DNA of 7,881 bases from Bacteroidales bacterium Bact_23 (GCA_001603685.1 LUZO01000241.1:1-7881); one strand, 5' to 3'; positions 1 to 5,860 are shown, counted from the first letter of the stretch. Translations and numbers: made by a program. The notes: a model not told the origin generated them from the letters alone.

Positions 1-107
1 CTATATTGATATTTTTTAGCTGCAGAATCTGTTAATCATTAAGCAGGTCGGCTGCCGCTACTGGCTAGCCTGCACCAGCAGTCCTGCAAAGGTAATAAAT
101 TTGATAA
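1..107. other. Left-edge non-coding stretch, end of the glycosyltransferase unit
   Basis: I see no open reading frame that can be supported here. The stretch follows the glycosyltransferase stop codon on the minus strand. Read on the minus strand it contains TACCTTTG (87-94), which fits the Bacteroidota -7 box, followed by self-complementary sequence. The arms CTGCTGG and CCAGTAG can pair with one G-U wobble, inside an outer GCAGG/CCTGC pair. This could be the promoter and leader of a gene beyond the window edge, or a weak transcript-end structure. There is no T-tract next to the fold, so a classic intrinsic terminator is unlikely. Confidence 0.4.
87..94 (-). promoter_or_regulatory. Possible -7 promoter box (TACCTTTG) reading off the left edge
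   Basis: The minus-strand octamer TACCTTTG matches TAnnTTTG, the -7 consensus of the primary sigma factor of Bacteroidota. It lies just past the stop codon of the glycosyltransferase, where a promoter for the next minus-strand gene would be expected. No convincing -33 TTTG is seen at the usual spacing of about 19-21 nt, and the driven gene is outside the window. A six-base match like this also occurs by chance a few times in a window of this size. Confidence 0.3.
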
Positions 108-1313
108 TCAGAACAGGGATGTATAAAAATCAGTAAGTTTCTCCATTAAGTGTCTGTTATTGTGTTTGTCAGCCACCAGTTTCCGGGCTTCAGCGCCAAT
201 CTTACGGGCAAGTCCGGGATTTTCAAGCAGATTTTTCACTGCCTTTATCAGCTCTTCTCCGTTGCGGGCGATTATGATGTTTTTGCCCTCGGTATATTCT
301 ATCCCTTCGGCTCCTACTGGAGTGGTAATAATTGCCTTTGAAGCCATCATCCCTTCAATGATTTTAATTCTGATTCCGCTTCCCGAGAAAAGTGGTACCA
401 CCATAATGCCATGTTCCTGCATATATTTGCCGGCATCCTCCACTTCGCCGTCAACAACGAGGCCGGGCATTTTCAGGTTTGTAAGCCATTCGGGCATGGC
501 TCTTCCGGCAAGGTGCAGCTTCAGATCCGGGTGCTGCCGGTGCATGTCCGGCCACACTTTTTGTACCAGCCAGCGGATTCCCTCGATGTTGGGCTGCCAG
601 TTCATCGAACCAAGGTGAAACAGGTCGGCGACGGGATTTTCGGCAGAGGTTTGCGGCGCTGCTTCCAGTTTTCCGGGGTTTATCCCGAAAGGGATGGCAG
701 TTACCGGAACAGCTCCCGCCTTTTTCCTGAACCAATCCGCATCGCTTCCGGTGATGGCCACAATGCCATTGAGTTTGTGCAGCGTGGATAACTCATACTG
801 TCTGAGCGTTTTAGCTAGGTGATGCAGATAATAGCGCTTAAGCGGATTGTAGCATCCTTCTGCCATCCTCTGCCATATCAGGTGCTCGATGTTGTGCGCC
901 CTGAGTACAAGCCGGGCATCCGAAAGTTTGCGGATCTGCGGAATGTAGGGAGTGGTGAAAAGCGTTTCGAACTGAATGATGTCGAATTTCTCATTTTTCA
1001 GAATCCGGGTCAGGGTGTTTTCGTAATCCGCTGAGATAAACCGCTCCACATGATACGACCTGTTTTTAAGCATACATTTCAAAGCTGGAAACGGCTTAAC
1101 CGACAGGTCAAGGTAAACGGTTTCAATCCCGGTTTTATCGCGGTATTCCTGTGGGATTTTCTGAACATCAACGCTGTATTTGTTGCTGTTGATGGCAAGG
1201 ATTTTAACGGTATGCCCTGCAGCTGTCAGCCCTTCGGCCATGGCATTCATGGCTATGGGGCCGCCTTCGAGCGGTGGCCAGGGCGATTTGTTGCAGAGCA
1301 GCAATATTTTCAT
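108..1313 (-). CDS. Glycosyltransferase, GT-B fold, family 4-like
   Basis: A 401-residue cytosolic or membrane-associated glycosyltransferase that probably moves a sugar from a nucleotide-sugar donor to a surface-glycan acceptor. The N-terminal Rossmann half begins MKILLLCNKSPWPP and has the Gly-Gly loop of GT-B enzymes (LEGGP, residues 15-19). RAHNIEH (138-144) is typical of this GT4 group. The C-terminal half has the linker HLGSMNWQPN (233-242) and the donor-binding segment at 305-338 (VVPLFSGSG, then IKIIEGM). In the family's E-x7-E pair the second Glu is E320, while the first position is S312; related GT4 subfamilies often vary there. Length is normal for GT4. The ATG at 1311-1313 starts a well-formed first beta strand. 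The gene lies 26 bp after the LptF/LptG-type permease on the same strand, so the two are probably co-transcribed, consistent with LPS or polysaccharide assembly. Donor and acceptor cannot be told from sequence. Confidence 0.9.
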   Translation of the reverse strand: MKILLLCNKSPWPPLEGGPIAMNAMAEGLTAAGHTVKILAINSNKYSVDVQKIPQEYRDKTGIETVYLDLSVKPFPALKCMLKNRSYHVERFISADYENTLTRILKNEKFDIIQFETLFTTPYIPQIRKLSDARLVLRAHNIEHLIWQRMAEGCYNPLKRYYLHHLAKTLRQYELSTLHKLNGIVAITGSDADWFRKKAGAVPVTAIPFGINPGKLEAAPQTSAENPVADLFHLGSMNWQPNIEGIRWLVQKVWPDMHRQHPDLKLHLAGRAMPEWLTNLKMPGLVVDGEVEDAGKYMQEHGIMVVPLFSGSGIRIKIIEGMMASKAIITTPVGAEGIEYTEGKNIIIARNGEELIKAVKNLLENPGLARKIGAEARKLVADKHNNRHLMEKLTDFYTSLF

Positions 1314-1339
1314 TGTACGGCAGGTTTGGTCACAACGCG

Positions 1340-2770
1340 TTATTTTGTCTTTTTATCTTTCCGCGAAAACAGCCTTTTCCATGAATCTATATCCATCAGT
1401 TGTGAGTCGGTGGTGGCTTTTATGGTTAGGATGATTCCGAGCGGCAGCAATACAATGGAGGAGAGCCACATGCCAATCAGCGGCTCCATGGTTCCGGCTT
1501 TCACCGATTTTTCGCCTGTCATTGAAATAACATGGTAAATGACGAAAAAGATGATTGAAATAATGAGCGGAAGCCCCAGTCCGCCTTTGCGGATTATGGC
1601 GCCAAGCGGAGCCCCGATAAAGAAAAGAACCAGGCAGGCGATGGAGAGGGTGAACTTTCGGTGCCACTCCACCTGATGCTTTCTGACGAGCAGGGTGCGG
1701 GCTTCGATGTCGGATTTGTTGAATTCGATGTTACTCCGGGTGTTTTTTGCAGCATTTATTGCCATATCGTAAGCTTCGCCCAACTCATTGCGGTCCAGTC
1801 CGTTGATGGCGAACAGCCGGTCGTGGGGGATCAGGGTATCGGCCGGCAGCTCTTTCATGAATGTGGAATCCAACTGATCGTTAAAAAAGTAGCTCAGCTC
1901 AGTAGAGCGATGCAGCCCGCTAAGGCGCAGTTCGCTCTCTTTTTTCAGCGAATCTTCAGCCTGGGTAAGCTGTTTCAGGTTCAGCATCTGGTAGTGATTT
2001 CGGAAAAGCTCCTCGTTGGTGCGCATCATTTTAAAGTCCGACAAATCGAAGCGCCGGTACTGCTCCCCGAAATAAGTGCGCTGAAAAGCTTTCTTGTTTT
2101 CGTTTCTGCGGTCAATCTTTTCGTCGTAATTGTAGCCGTTGTAGAGGGTCAGTTCCAGGGTGCCTCCATCGCTGCTCTGCTCCATTTTACCCCATTCGGC
2201 GCGGGTGACGGTGGTGTTGCCCATGCGCGAGGTATGGTCGTAAATCATTACATCCCTGATGGTTACGCCGTCTTTTTCCTTTTTGCCGATGCGCATGGTG
2301 TAGCCATCAATTCCGTTGTAAAAAATACCTTCGCGTATGTTGAGCGCCAGCTTCTGCTGTCTTACATCATAGAGTATCGACTTGAATTTCAGATTGGTAA
2401 CCGGAAGGATATTGTTCGAAAAGAAAAACGCAAAAATACTTATGAATACTGAGAGGACTACCAGCGGCTTCATTACCGTGCGCAGGCTGATACCTGCCGA
2501 TTTTATGGCAACGAGTTCATAGCGTTCGCCCAGATTTCCGAAGGTCATCAGCGACGACAGCAGAATGGCCAGCGGCAGAGCCAGCGGAACAAAGGTGGTA
2601 GAGGCGTAAAACAGCAACTCGCCGATAACATGCCACTGAAGCCCTTTCCCGACAAGGTCGTCGATGTACTTCCACAGAAACTGCATCACCAGAATGAACA
2701 GGGCAATGAAAAAGGTGAGGATCAGAGGTCCCAGATATGAGCGGAGAATCAGGATGTAGAGCCTTTTCAC
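1340..2770 (-). CDS. LptF/LptG (YjgP/YjgQ) family permease, LPS export
   Basis: An inner-membrane permease of the LptF/LptG family, which with the LptB ATPase extracts lipopolysaccharide and passes it to the LptC-LptA bridge. From the chosen start it has 476 residues. There are three N-terminal membrane segments (about 14-34, 55-76, 102-122), a large soluble region, and three C-terminal segments (about 372-393, 398-418, 430-451). LPLAILLSSLMTFGNLGERYE after helix 2 and FFIGAPLGAIIRKGGLGLPL around helices 4-5 are strongly characteristic. The soluble region is longer than in the roughly 360-residue enterobacterial proteins, with a charged, helix-rich insert (about residues 245-365) after the jelly-roll part. 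I chose the GTG at 2770 (VKRLYILILRSYLGP) over an in-frame ATG at 2881. The 37 extra residues are AT-rich, unlike the family, and overlap promoter-like sequence. LptF and LptG are hard to separate here, so no symbol is given. It is the first gene of a unit with the glycosyltransferase. Confidence 0.9.
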   Translation of the reverse strand: MKRLYILILRSYLGPLILTFFIALFILVMQFLWKYIDDLVGKGLQWHVIGELLFYASTTFVPLALPLAILLSSLMTFGNLGERYELVAIKSAGISLRTVMKPLVVLSVFISIFAFFFSNNILPVTNLKFKSILYDVRQQKLALNIREGIFYNGIDGYTMRIGKKEKDGVTIRDVMIYDHTSRMGNTTVTRAEWGKMEQSSDGGTLELTLYNGYNYDEKIDRRNENKKAFQRTYFGEQYRRFDLSDFKMMRTNEELFRNHYQMLNLKQLTQAEDSLKKESELRLSGLHRSTELSYFFNDQLDSTFMKELPADTLIPHDRLFAINGLDRNELGEAYDMAINAAKNTRSNIEFNKSDIEARTLLVRKHQVEWHRKFTLSIACLVLFFIGAPLGAIIRKGGLGLPLIISIIFFVIYHVISMTGEKSVKAGTMEPLIGMWLSSIVLLPLGIILTIKATTDSQLMDIDSWKRLFSRKDKKTK

Positions 2771-2790
2771 AAGATGAATGCTGTTTTGTG

Positions 2791-2798
2791 CAAAAATA
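2791..2798 (-). promoter_or_regulatory. Probable -7 box (TATTTTTG) of the permease-glycosyltransferase unit
   Basis: On the minus strand TATTTTTG matches TAnnTTTG, with a near -33 element, TTCG, 19 nt further upstream (consensus TTTG). Transcription would start about 6-8 nt downstream, leaving a leader of roughly 15 nt before the GTG at 2770. This helps decide the start: the upstream ATG at 2881 would lie outside the transcript. No Shine-Dalgarno sequence is seen, which is usual in this phylum. Confidence 0.5.
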
Positions 2799-2888
2799 GC
2801 TATTTGTAGTATTAAAGCGAAGAATTGGGCAAAATCGTATATCTGTTTAATAATTTGACTAAAATGGAACGAAACTTTCAATTCTGTT

Positions 2889-2896
2889 TAACTTTG
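2889..2896 (+). promoter_or_regulatory. Probable -7 box (TAACTTTG) of the YghO-like gene
   Basis: TAACTTTG fits TAnnTTTG and ends 29 nt before the ATG at 2926, so the leader would be about 20-25 nt. No good -33 TTTG lies at 19-21 nt; a TTTG at 2854-2857 is too far away. It forms a divergent pair with the minus-strand box at 2791-2798, about 90 bp apart, so one regulator could affect both units. I see no clear operator palindrome between them. Confidence 0.45.
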
Positions 2897-2925
2897 CAAC
2901 CTGCTATCCATTAAAAATTTCTTCC

Positions 2926-4101
2926 ATGTTCCTGAAAGAAGTCAATGATAAAGCTGCTGCCAGGGCTTTTCTGCAGATGGGGAAAGACCTGTACCGCAAT
3001 GATAAAAACTGGATCTGCCCGCTTGACAACATGGTTGAAGCGGTATTCGACCCTTCAAAAAACATCTTTTTCACCCATGGTGAAGCTGCCCGATGGGTGT
3101 TGTTCGACGAAAACAACAGGGCAATAGGCAGGGTGGCTGCATTTATCAACCGCAAAAAGGCGTTCAACTTCGAACAGCCTACCGGCGGGATGGGCTTTTT
3201 TGAGTGCATCAACGACGAAAAGGCCGCTTTCATGCTGTTCGACAGATGCCGCGAATGGTTGAAGGAGCGGGGTATGGAAGCAATGGACGGCCCGATCAAT
3301 TTTGGCGAAAATGACAATTTCTGGGGACTGCTTGTGGAAGGGTATATGCCACAAAGCTTTGGCATGAACTATAACCACCCCTATTATGTCAGTTTCTTTG
3401 AGAATTATGGCTTCAGGCCCTATTTTGAGCAGGTAACCAATCATCTGGATATAGTAAAACCGTTTCCGGAGCGCTTCTGGAAAATCGCCGATTGGGTGAG
3501 GCAAAGGCCGGGATACAGCTTCAAACACTTCAACTGGAAAGAGAGTGCGAAGTTCCTCAGGGATTTTAAGACCGTATATGATGACGCCTGGCAGTTTCAC
3601 GAGAATTTTACCCCCATCGAGCCTGACGACTTAACCAAGTCGATGTTGGAGCTGAAAATCATTATGGAAGAGGAGTTTATCTGGTTTGCCTATCATGAGG
3701 ATGAGCCGATTGCCTTTCTCATCATGGTTCCCGATGCCAATCAGATTTTGAAATATTTTAATGGAAAACTTAATTTCTTACAGAAAATCAGGTTCTGGTA
3801 TCTGCGCAAAAAGGATGTCTTCACCCGTGCAAGGATTACCGTAATGGGTATCCGTCCGAAGTATCAGAAATCCGGCATCGAGTCGGCAATTTTCTGGCAT
3901 ATGGAGAAGGTGATGAAAAAGCGGCCGAACTATACCGAAATTGAATTATCGTGGGTAGGCGATTTCAATCCCAAGATGAAGCAGTTGTTCGAATCGGTTG
4001 GGTCGGATTTTGGCAAAAGGCACATCACCTACCGCTACCTGTTCAATGCTCCGGGCGAGAGCCAGAAAGCCACCACCATTCCGCTTGATACGCGATCGTA
4101 A
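2926..4101 (+). CDS. YghO-like protein of the GNAT (acyl-CoA N-acyltransferase) fold
   Basis: A 391-residue soluble protein without signal peptide or membrane segments. I recognise it as close to the YghO-like group of GNAT-fold proteins, whose biochemical role is not established. Visible marks are DGPINFGENDNFWGLL (121-136), MNYNHPYYVSFFENYGF (147-163), which looks like the signature of the first half, and a second GNAT-like half. The latter has VMGIRPKYQKSGIESAIF (306-323) at the place of the acetyl-CoA binding loop (Q314-x-x-G317, with Glu where Gly or Ala is usual), then ELSWVGDFNPKM (340-351) and a VGSDFGKRHITYR end. Two GNAT-like halves in about 390 residues fit this family's usual length. 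The ATG at 2926 follows a -7 box and is the first in frame. It is transcribed away from the permease unit and separated from the next gene by a hairpin, so it is probably monocistronic. Acetyltransferase activity is an inference from fold; the substrate is unknown. Confidence 0.75.
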   Translation: MFLKEVNDKAAARAFLQMGKDLYRNDKNWICPLDNMVEAVFDPSKNIFFTHGEAARWVLFDENNRAIGRVAAFINRKKAFNFEQPTGGMGFFECINDEKAAFMLFDRCREWLKERGMEAMDGPINFGENDNFWGLLVEGYMPQSFGMNYNHPYYVSFFENYGFRPYFEQVTNHLDIVKPFPERFWKIADWVRQRPGYSFKHFNWKESAKFLRDFKTVYDDAWQFHENFTPIEPDDLTKSMLELKIIMEEEFIWFAYHEDEPIAFLIMVPDANQILKYFNGKLNFLQKIRFWYLRKKDVFTRARITVMGIRPKYQKSGIESAIFWHMEKVMKKRPNYTEIELSWVGDFNPKMKQLFESVGSDFGKRHITYRYLFNAPGESQKATTIPLDTRS

Positions 4102-4156
4102 GCGGAAAATAAAACGGCAGAATTCATTGAAGAGATTGCTGAGCCTTTCGCAGGCA

Positions 4157-4192
4157 GCTGTTTTATTGGCTGAAATGTGGCAATAAAACAGC
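4157..4192 (+). terminator. 12-bp perfect hairpin after the YghO-like gene
   Basis: GCTGTTTTATTG (4157-4168) and CAATAAAACAGC (4181-4192) are perfect reverse complements around a 12-nt loop. The hairpin starts 55 nt after the stop at 4101 and ends 48 nt before the next ATG. The position suggests a transcript end, but the stem is mostly A-T and no uninterrupted T-run follows directly (GTTTTA lies about 12 nt on). It could be a weak terminator, an mRNA-stabilising 3' hairpin, or a binding site for a dimeric regulator of the downstream gene. Confidence 0.45.
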
Positions 4193-4211
4193 CGGAAGGT
4201 TCGTTTTACAG

Positions 4212-4219
4212 TATTTTAG
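4212..4219 (+). promoter_or_regulatory. Possible -7 box (TATTTTAG) of the M23 peptidase gene
   Basis: TATTTTAG agrees with TAnnTTTG at all fixed positions but one and ends 21 nt before the ATG at 4241, giving a short A-rich leader (TTTAAAAAAG). It lies just after the hairpin at 4157-4192, where a separate promoter would be needed if that hairpin ends transcription. No clear -33 box is seen, so the call is weak. Confidence 0.3.
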
Positions 4220-4240
4220 TTTAAAAAAGTAATTACAGGT

Positions 4241-5491
4241 ATGAAGTTGTTAACAGGAAAAAGGTTGATTGAGGCAGGCGTATTGATTGTTGTTGCCATA
4301 GCATTGCTGTTTTCTATAAAATATATCATTGAGCGTTCGGGCCGGACCGAGGGATTGAAAGAGGTGATTGTTGAACCCAGGATCGAGTATGGAATTGTGG
4401 TAGATTCGTTCTCCATCGTGAAGGATGTGGTGAGATCGGGTGATAACCTGTCGGTACTGTTATCCAGATATGGAGTCGCACCTGGTGTTATTGAGCAGCT
4501 TGTGCTGAAATCGAAGGATGTTTTTGATGTGAGAAAGATCAGAGCCGGCAACACTTATAAGGTGTTATGCACAAACGACTCCTTGCAGAAGGTAGAATAC
4601 TTTATTTATGAACATACTCCGGTTCAGTATGTGGTATTCGAAACCGGCGACTCCGTTCATGTACATGTTGGCGAAAAGGAGGTGCTGGTTACGCTGAAAG
4701 CGGTTACGGCCAACATCACCTCTTCCATGTGGAATGCCATTATGGATGCCAATGCCAGCCCGGCGCTGGCGGTTGCCTTGTCGGAGATATATGCCTGGAA
4801 CATTGACTTTTATGCCATTCAGCAGGGCGATAATTTTACGGTAGTTTATGAAGATCTGTCGGTAGATGGCGGTGAAGGCATTGGCATGGGAAACATCCTT
4901 ACAGCCAGGTTTCAGCATGGAGGGAAGGATAACTATGCTTTCCGGTTTATCCAGGATGAAAAGGCTGATTATTTTGATGATGAAGGTCAAAGTTTACGAA
5001 GAGCTTTTCTGAAGGCTCCCTTGAAATATTCAAGAATCTCATCCACTTTTTCGCATAGCAGAATGCACCCGGTGCTGCGTATCCGCCGGCCGCATCACGG
5101 AGTTGATTATGCCGCACCAAGAGGAACTCCGGTGCATAGTGTGGGCAGCGGTACGGTACAGGAGGCCCGTTTTGCCGGCGGGGCAGGCCGTATGGTAAAA
5201 ATCAGGCACAACGCTACCTATACTACCGCATATCTGCATCTCAGCGGCTTTGGCCCGGGAATTAAAGCCGGAGCAAGGGTGCAGCAGGGGCAGGTAATCG
5301 GTTATGTAGGAAGCTCCGGACTATCTACCGGGCCACACCTCGATTTTAGGTTCTACCAAAACGGAACTCCGGTTGACCCGCTGAAAGTGGAATCGCCGCC
5401 CGCACTTCCGGTTAAGGAAGCCCTGCTCGACAGCTTTAACCTGGTTCGTTCAAGGTATATGCATCAGCTCGACTCGCTAATCCGCAATTGA
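4241..5491 (+). CDS. Membrane-anchored M23 (LytM/lysostaphin-type) peptidase
   Basis: A 416-residue cell-wall metallopeptidase, likely an endopeptidase on peptidoglycan cross-bridges in the periplasm, or a LytM-type activator of amidases. One uncleaved-looking N-terminal membrane helix (about 10-30) follows Lys/Arg residues. SFSIVKDVVRSGDNLSVLL (57-75) opens an OapA/LysM-like domain that ends around residue 110. A linker domain follows, then the M23 domain (about 265-385). In it HHGVDYAAPRGTPV carries the first zinc ligands (H285, D289), H333 lies in YLHLS, and GPHLDFRF carries H366 as the catalytic His. The usual second His of the H-x-H motif is D368 (codon GAT, 5343-5345 region); an Asp can still bind zinc, and I believe HLD occurs in many Bacteroidota relatives, so it need not mean loss of activity. 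The ESPPALPV tail after the domain also fits that group. The ATG at 4241 is the best start because it leads straight into the membrane anchor. Confidence 0.9.
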   Translation: MKLLTGKRLIEAGVLIVVAIALLFSIKYIIERSGRTEGLKEVIVEPRIEYGIVVDSFSIVKDVVRSGDNLSVLLSRYGVAPGVIEQLVLKSKDVFDVRKIRAGNTYKVLCTNDSLQKVEYFIYEHTPVQYVVFETGDSVHVHVGEKEVLVTLKAVTANITSSMWNAIMDANASPALAVALSEIYAWNIDFYAIQQGDNFTVVYEDLSVDGGEGIGMGNILTARFQHGGKDNYAFRFIQDEKADYFDDEGQSLRRAFLKAPLKYSRISSTFSHSRMHPVLRIRRPHHGVDYAAPRGTPVHSVGSGTVQEARFAGGAGRMVKIRHNATYTTAYLHLSGFGPGIKAGARVQQGQVIGYVGSSGLSTGPHLDFRFYQNGTPVDPLKVESPPALPVKEALLDSFNLVRSRYMHQLDSLIRN

Positions 5492-5570
5492 ATTTTGCAG
5501 GTAAAAAGCGGTTTGGAATTTCTAACGCTTGAATTTGGGTTCAGGCAATGAGATGGTTCCGTTACTGGCG

Positions 5571-5680
5571 GTGCATTTGAGTATTTGAGTCCGCCTCTGG
5601 CGGATGAGGATTTGAGGATTTGAGGATTTGAAAATTTGAAAATTTGAGGATTTGAAAATTTGAGGATTTGAAAATTTGAG
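5571..5680 (+). repeat. 8-bp tandem array, units GAGGATTT and GAAAATTT
   Basis: Nine consecutive octamers occupy 5606-5677. In order they are three GAGGATTT, two GAAAATTT, then GAGGATTT, GAAAATTT, GAGGATTT, GAAAATTT, followed by a partial GAG. Two degenerate octamers (GTGCATTT, GAGTATTT; 5571-5586) keep the same phase before the first palindrome at 5583-5606, which sits inside the array like an insertion. The two unit types differ only at positions 3 and 4 (GG or AA). Such arrays typically expand and contract by replication slippage, so copy number may vary between strains. No function is visible. Confidence 0.9.
5583..5606 (+). repeat. Palindromic repeat, copy 1 (core TCCGCCTCTGGCGGA)
   Basis: The core is a 6-bp perfect stem, TCCGCC/GGCGGA, around the loop TCT. 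With the flanking ATTTGAG and TG it is identical over 24 bp to the copy at 5674-5697. It lies near the start of the octamer array, interrupting the octamer phase. It has the size and form of a REP-like palindromic unit, but I cannot show its genome copy number. Confidence 0.85.
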
Positions 5681-5697
5681 TCCGCCTCTGGCGGATG
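5674..5697 (+). repeat. Palindromic repeat, copy 2 (core TCCGCCTCTGGCGGA)
   Basis: Identical over 24 bp to the copy at 5583-5606 and in the same orientation, placed directly at the right end of the octamer array. The shared flank ATTTGAG derives from the octamer, so the palindrome may have been copied together with an array edge, or the array may have grown between two palindromes. It is followed within five bases by a different palindrome (5702-5717). Confidence 0.85.
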
Positions 5698-5701
5698 CGA
5701 C

Positions 5702-5717
5702 CCCGGCTTTCGCCGGG
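5702..5717 (+). repeat. Short GC-rich palindrome (CCCGGC-TTTC-GCCGGG)
   Basis: A perfect 6-bp G+C stem with a four-base loop, directly after copy 2 of the other palindrome. Together they would form two adjacent hairpins. There is no T-tract after it (ACATTTGCG), so a standard intrinsic terminator is unlikely, although two tandem hairpins could still slow polymerase or protect the 3' end of the M23 transcript. Confidence 0.7.
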
Positions 5718-5759
5718 ACATTTGCGCCAGCCACCTGTTGCGGCTGATTAGAACTTCTC

Positions 5760-5808
5760 TTACTTCTTACTTCCTACTTCCTACTTCCTACCTCCTACTT
5801 CTTACCTC
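5760..5808 (+). repeat. 7-bp tandem array, consensus YTACYTC
   Basis: Seven heptamers in strict phase: TTACTTC twice, CTACTTC twice, CTACCTC, CTACTTC and TTACCTC. All differences are C/T exchanges at positions 1 and 5, so one strand is almost purine-free at those sites (GARGTAR on the minus strand). It is a second, unrelated simple repeat within the same gap, between the palindromes and the terminator. Slippage-prone; no function is evident. Confidence 0.85.
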
Positions 5809-5830
5809 TGGCCTCCGCGGTAGATCCAAC

Positions 5831-5860
5831 AAAAAAGAGGCCGTCTTTTCAGACAGCCTC
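5831..5860 (-). terminator. Intrinsic terminator of the T9SS-secreted protein gene
   Basis: On the minus strand GAGGCTGTCT and AGACGGCCTC form a 10-bp stem with one G-U pair, closed by a GAAA tetraloop and followed by six T. It lies about 27 nt after the stop codon of the 5888-7828 gene, a textbook intrinsic terminator. Read on the plus strand the same stem is followed by CTTTTAAGTTT, so it may also stop transcription arriving from the M23 gene, which otherwise lacks an obvious terminator. Confidence 0.9.

Noticed and set aside
1..107. tRNA or small stable RNA at the left edge
   Set aside because: The stems do not form a cloverleaf, and I see no SRP-RNA, 6S or tmRNA hallmark; the fold is short and only a leader-like structure can be argued.
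1661..2452. 263-codon plus-strand open frame opposite the permease gene
   Set aside because: It is antisense to a clearly recognisable LptF/LptG-family protein, and its translation matches no family I know; it is a shadow of the coding pattern on the other strand.
3055..3600. 181-codon minus-strand open frame opposite the YghO-like gene
   Set aside because: Antisense to a recognised gene, with no family resemblance and no promoter or start context.
5583..5697. Possible CRISPR array (two identical repeats with a spacer)
   Set aside because: Only two copies, and the sequence between them is itself a simple tandem repeat rather than a unique spacer; no cas genes are in the window.
5702..5717. 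Intrinsic terminator for the M23 gene
   Set aside because: The GC-rich stem is good but no T-tract follows it, so it is listed only as a palindrome.
5464..5734. Two minus-strand open frames (85 and 70 codons) over the octamer array
   Set aside because: Their peptides repeat NPQILKFS-like units because the 8-bp repeat lacks stop codons in those frames; they overlap palindromes and the 3' end of the M23 gene and have no promoter or start context.
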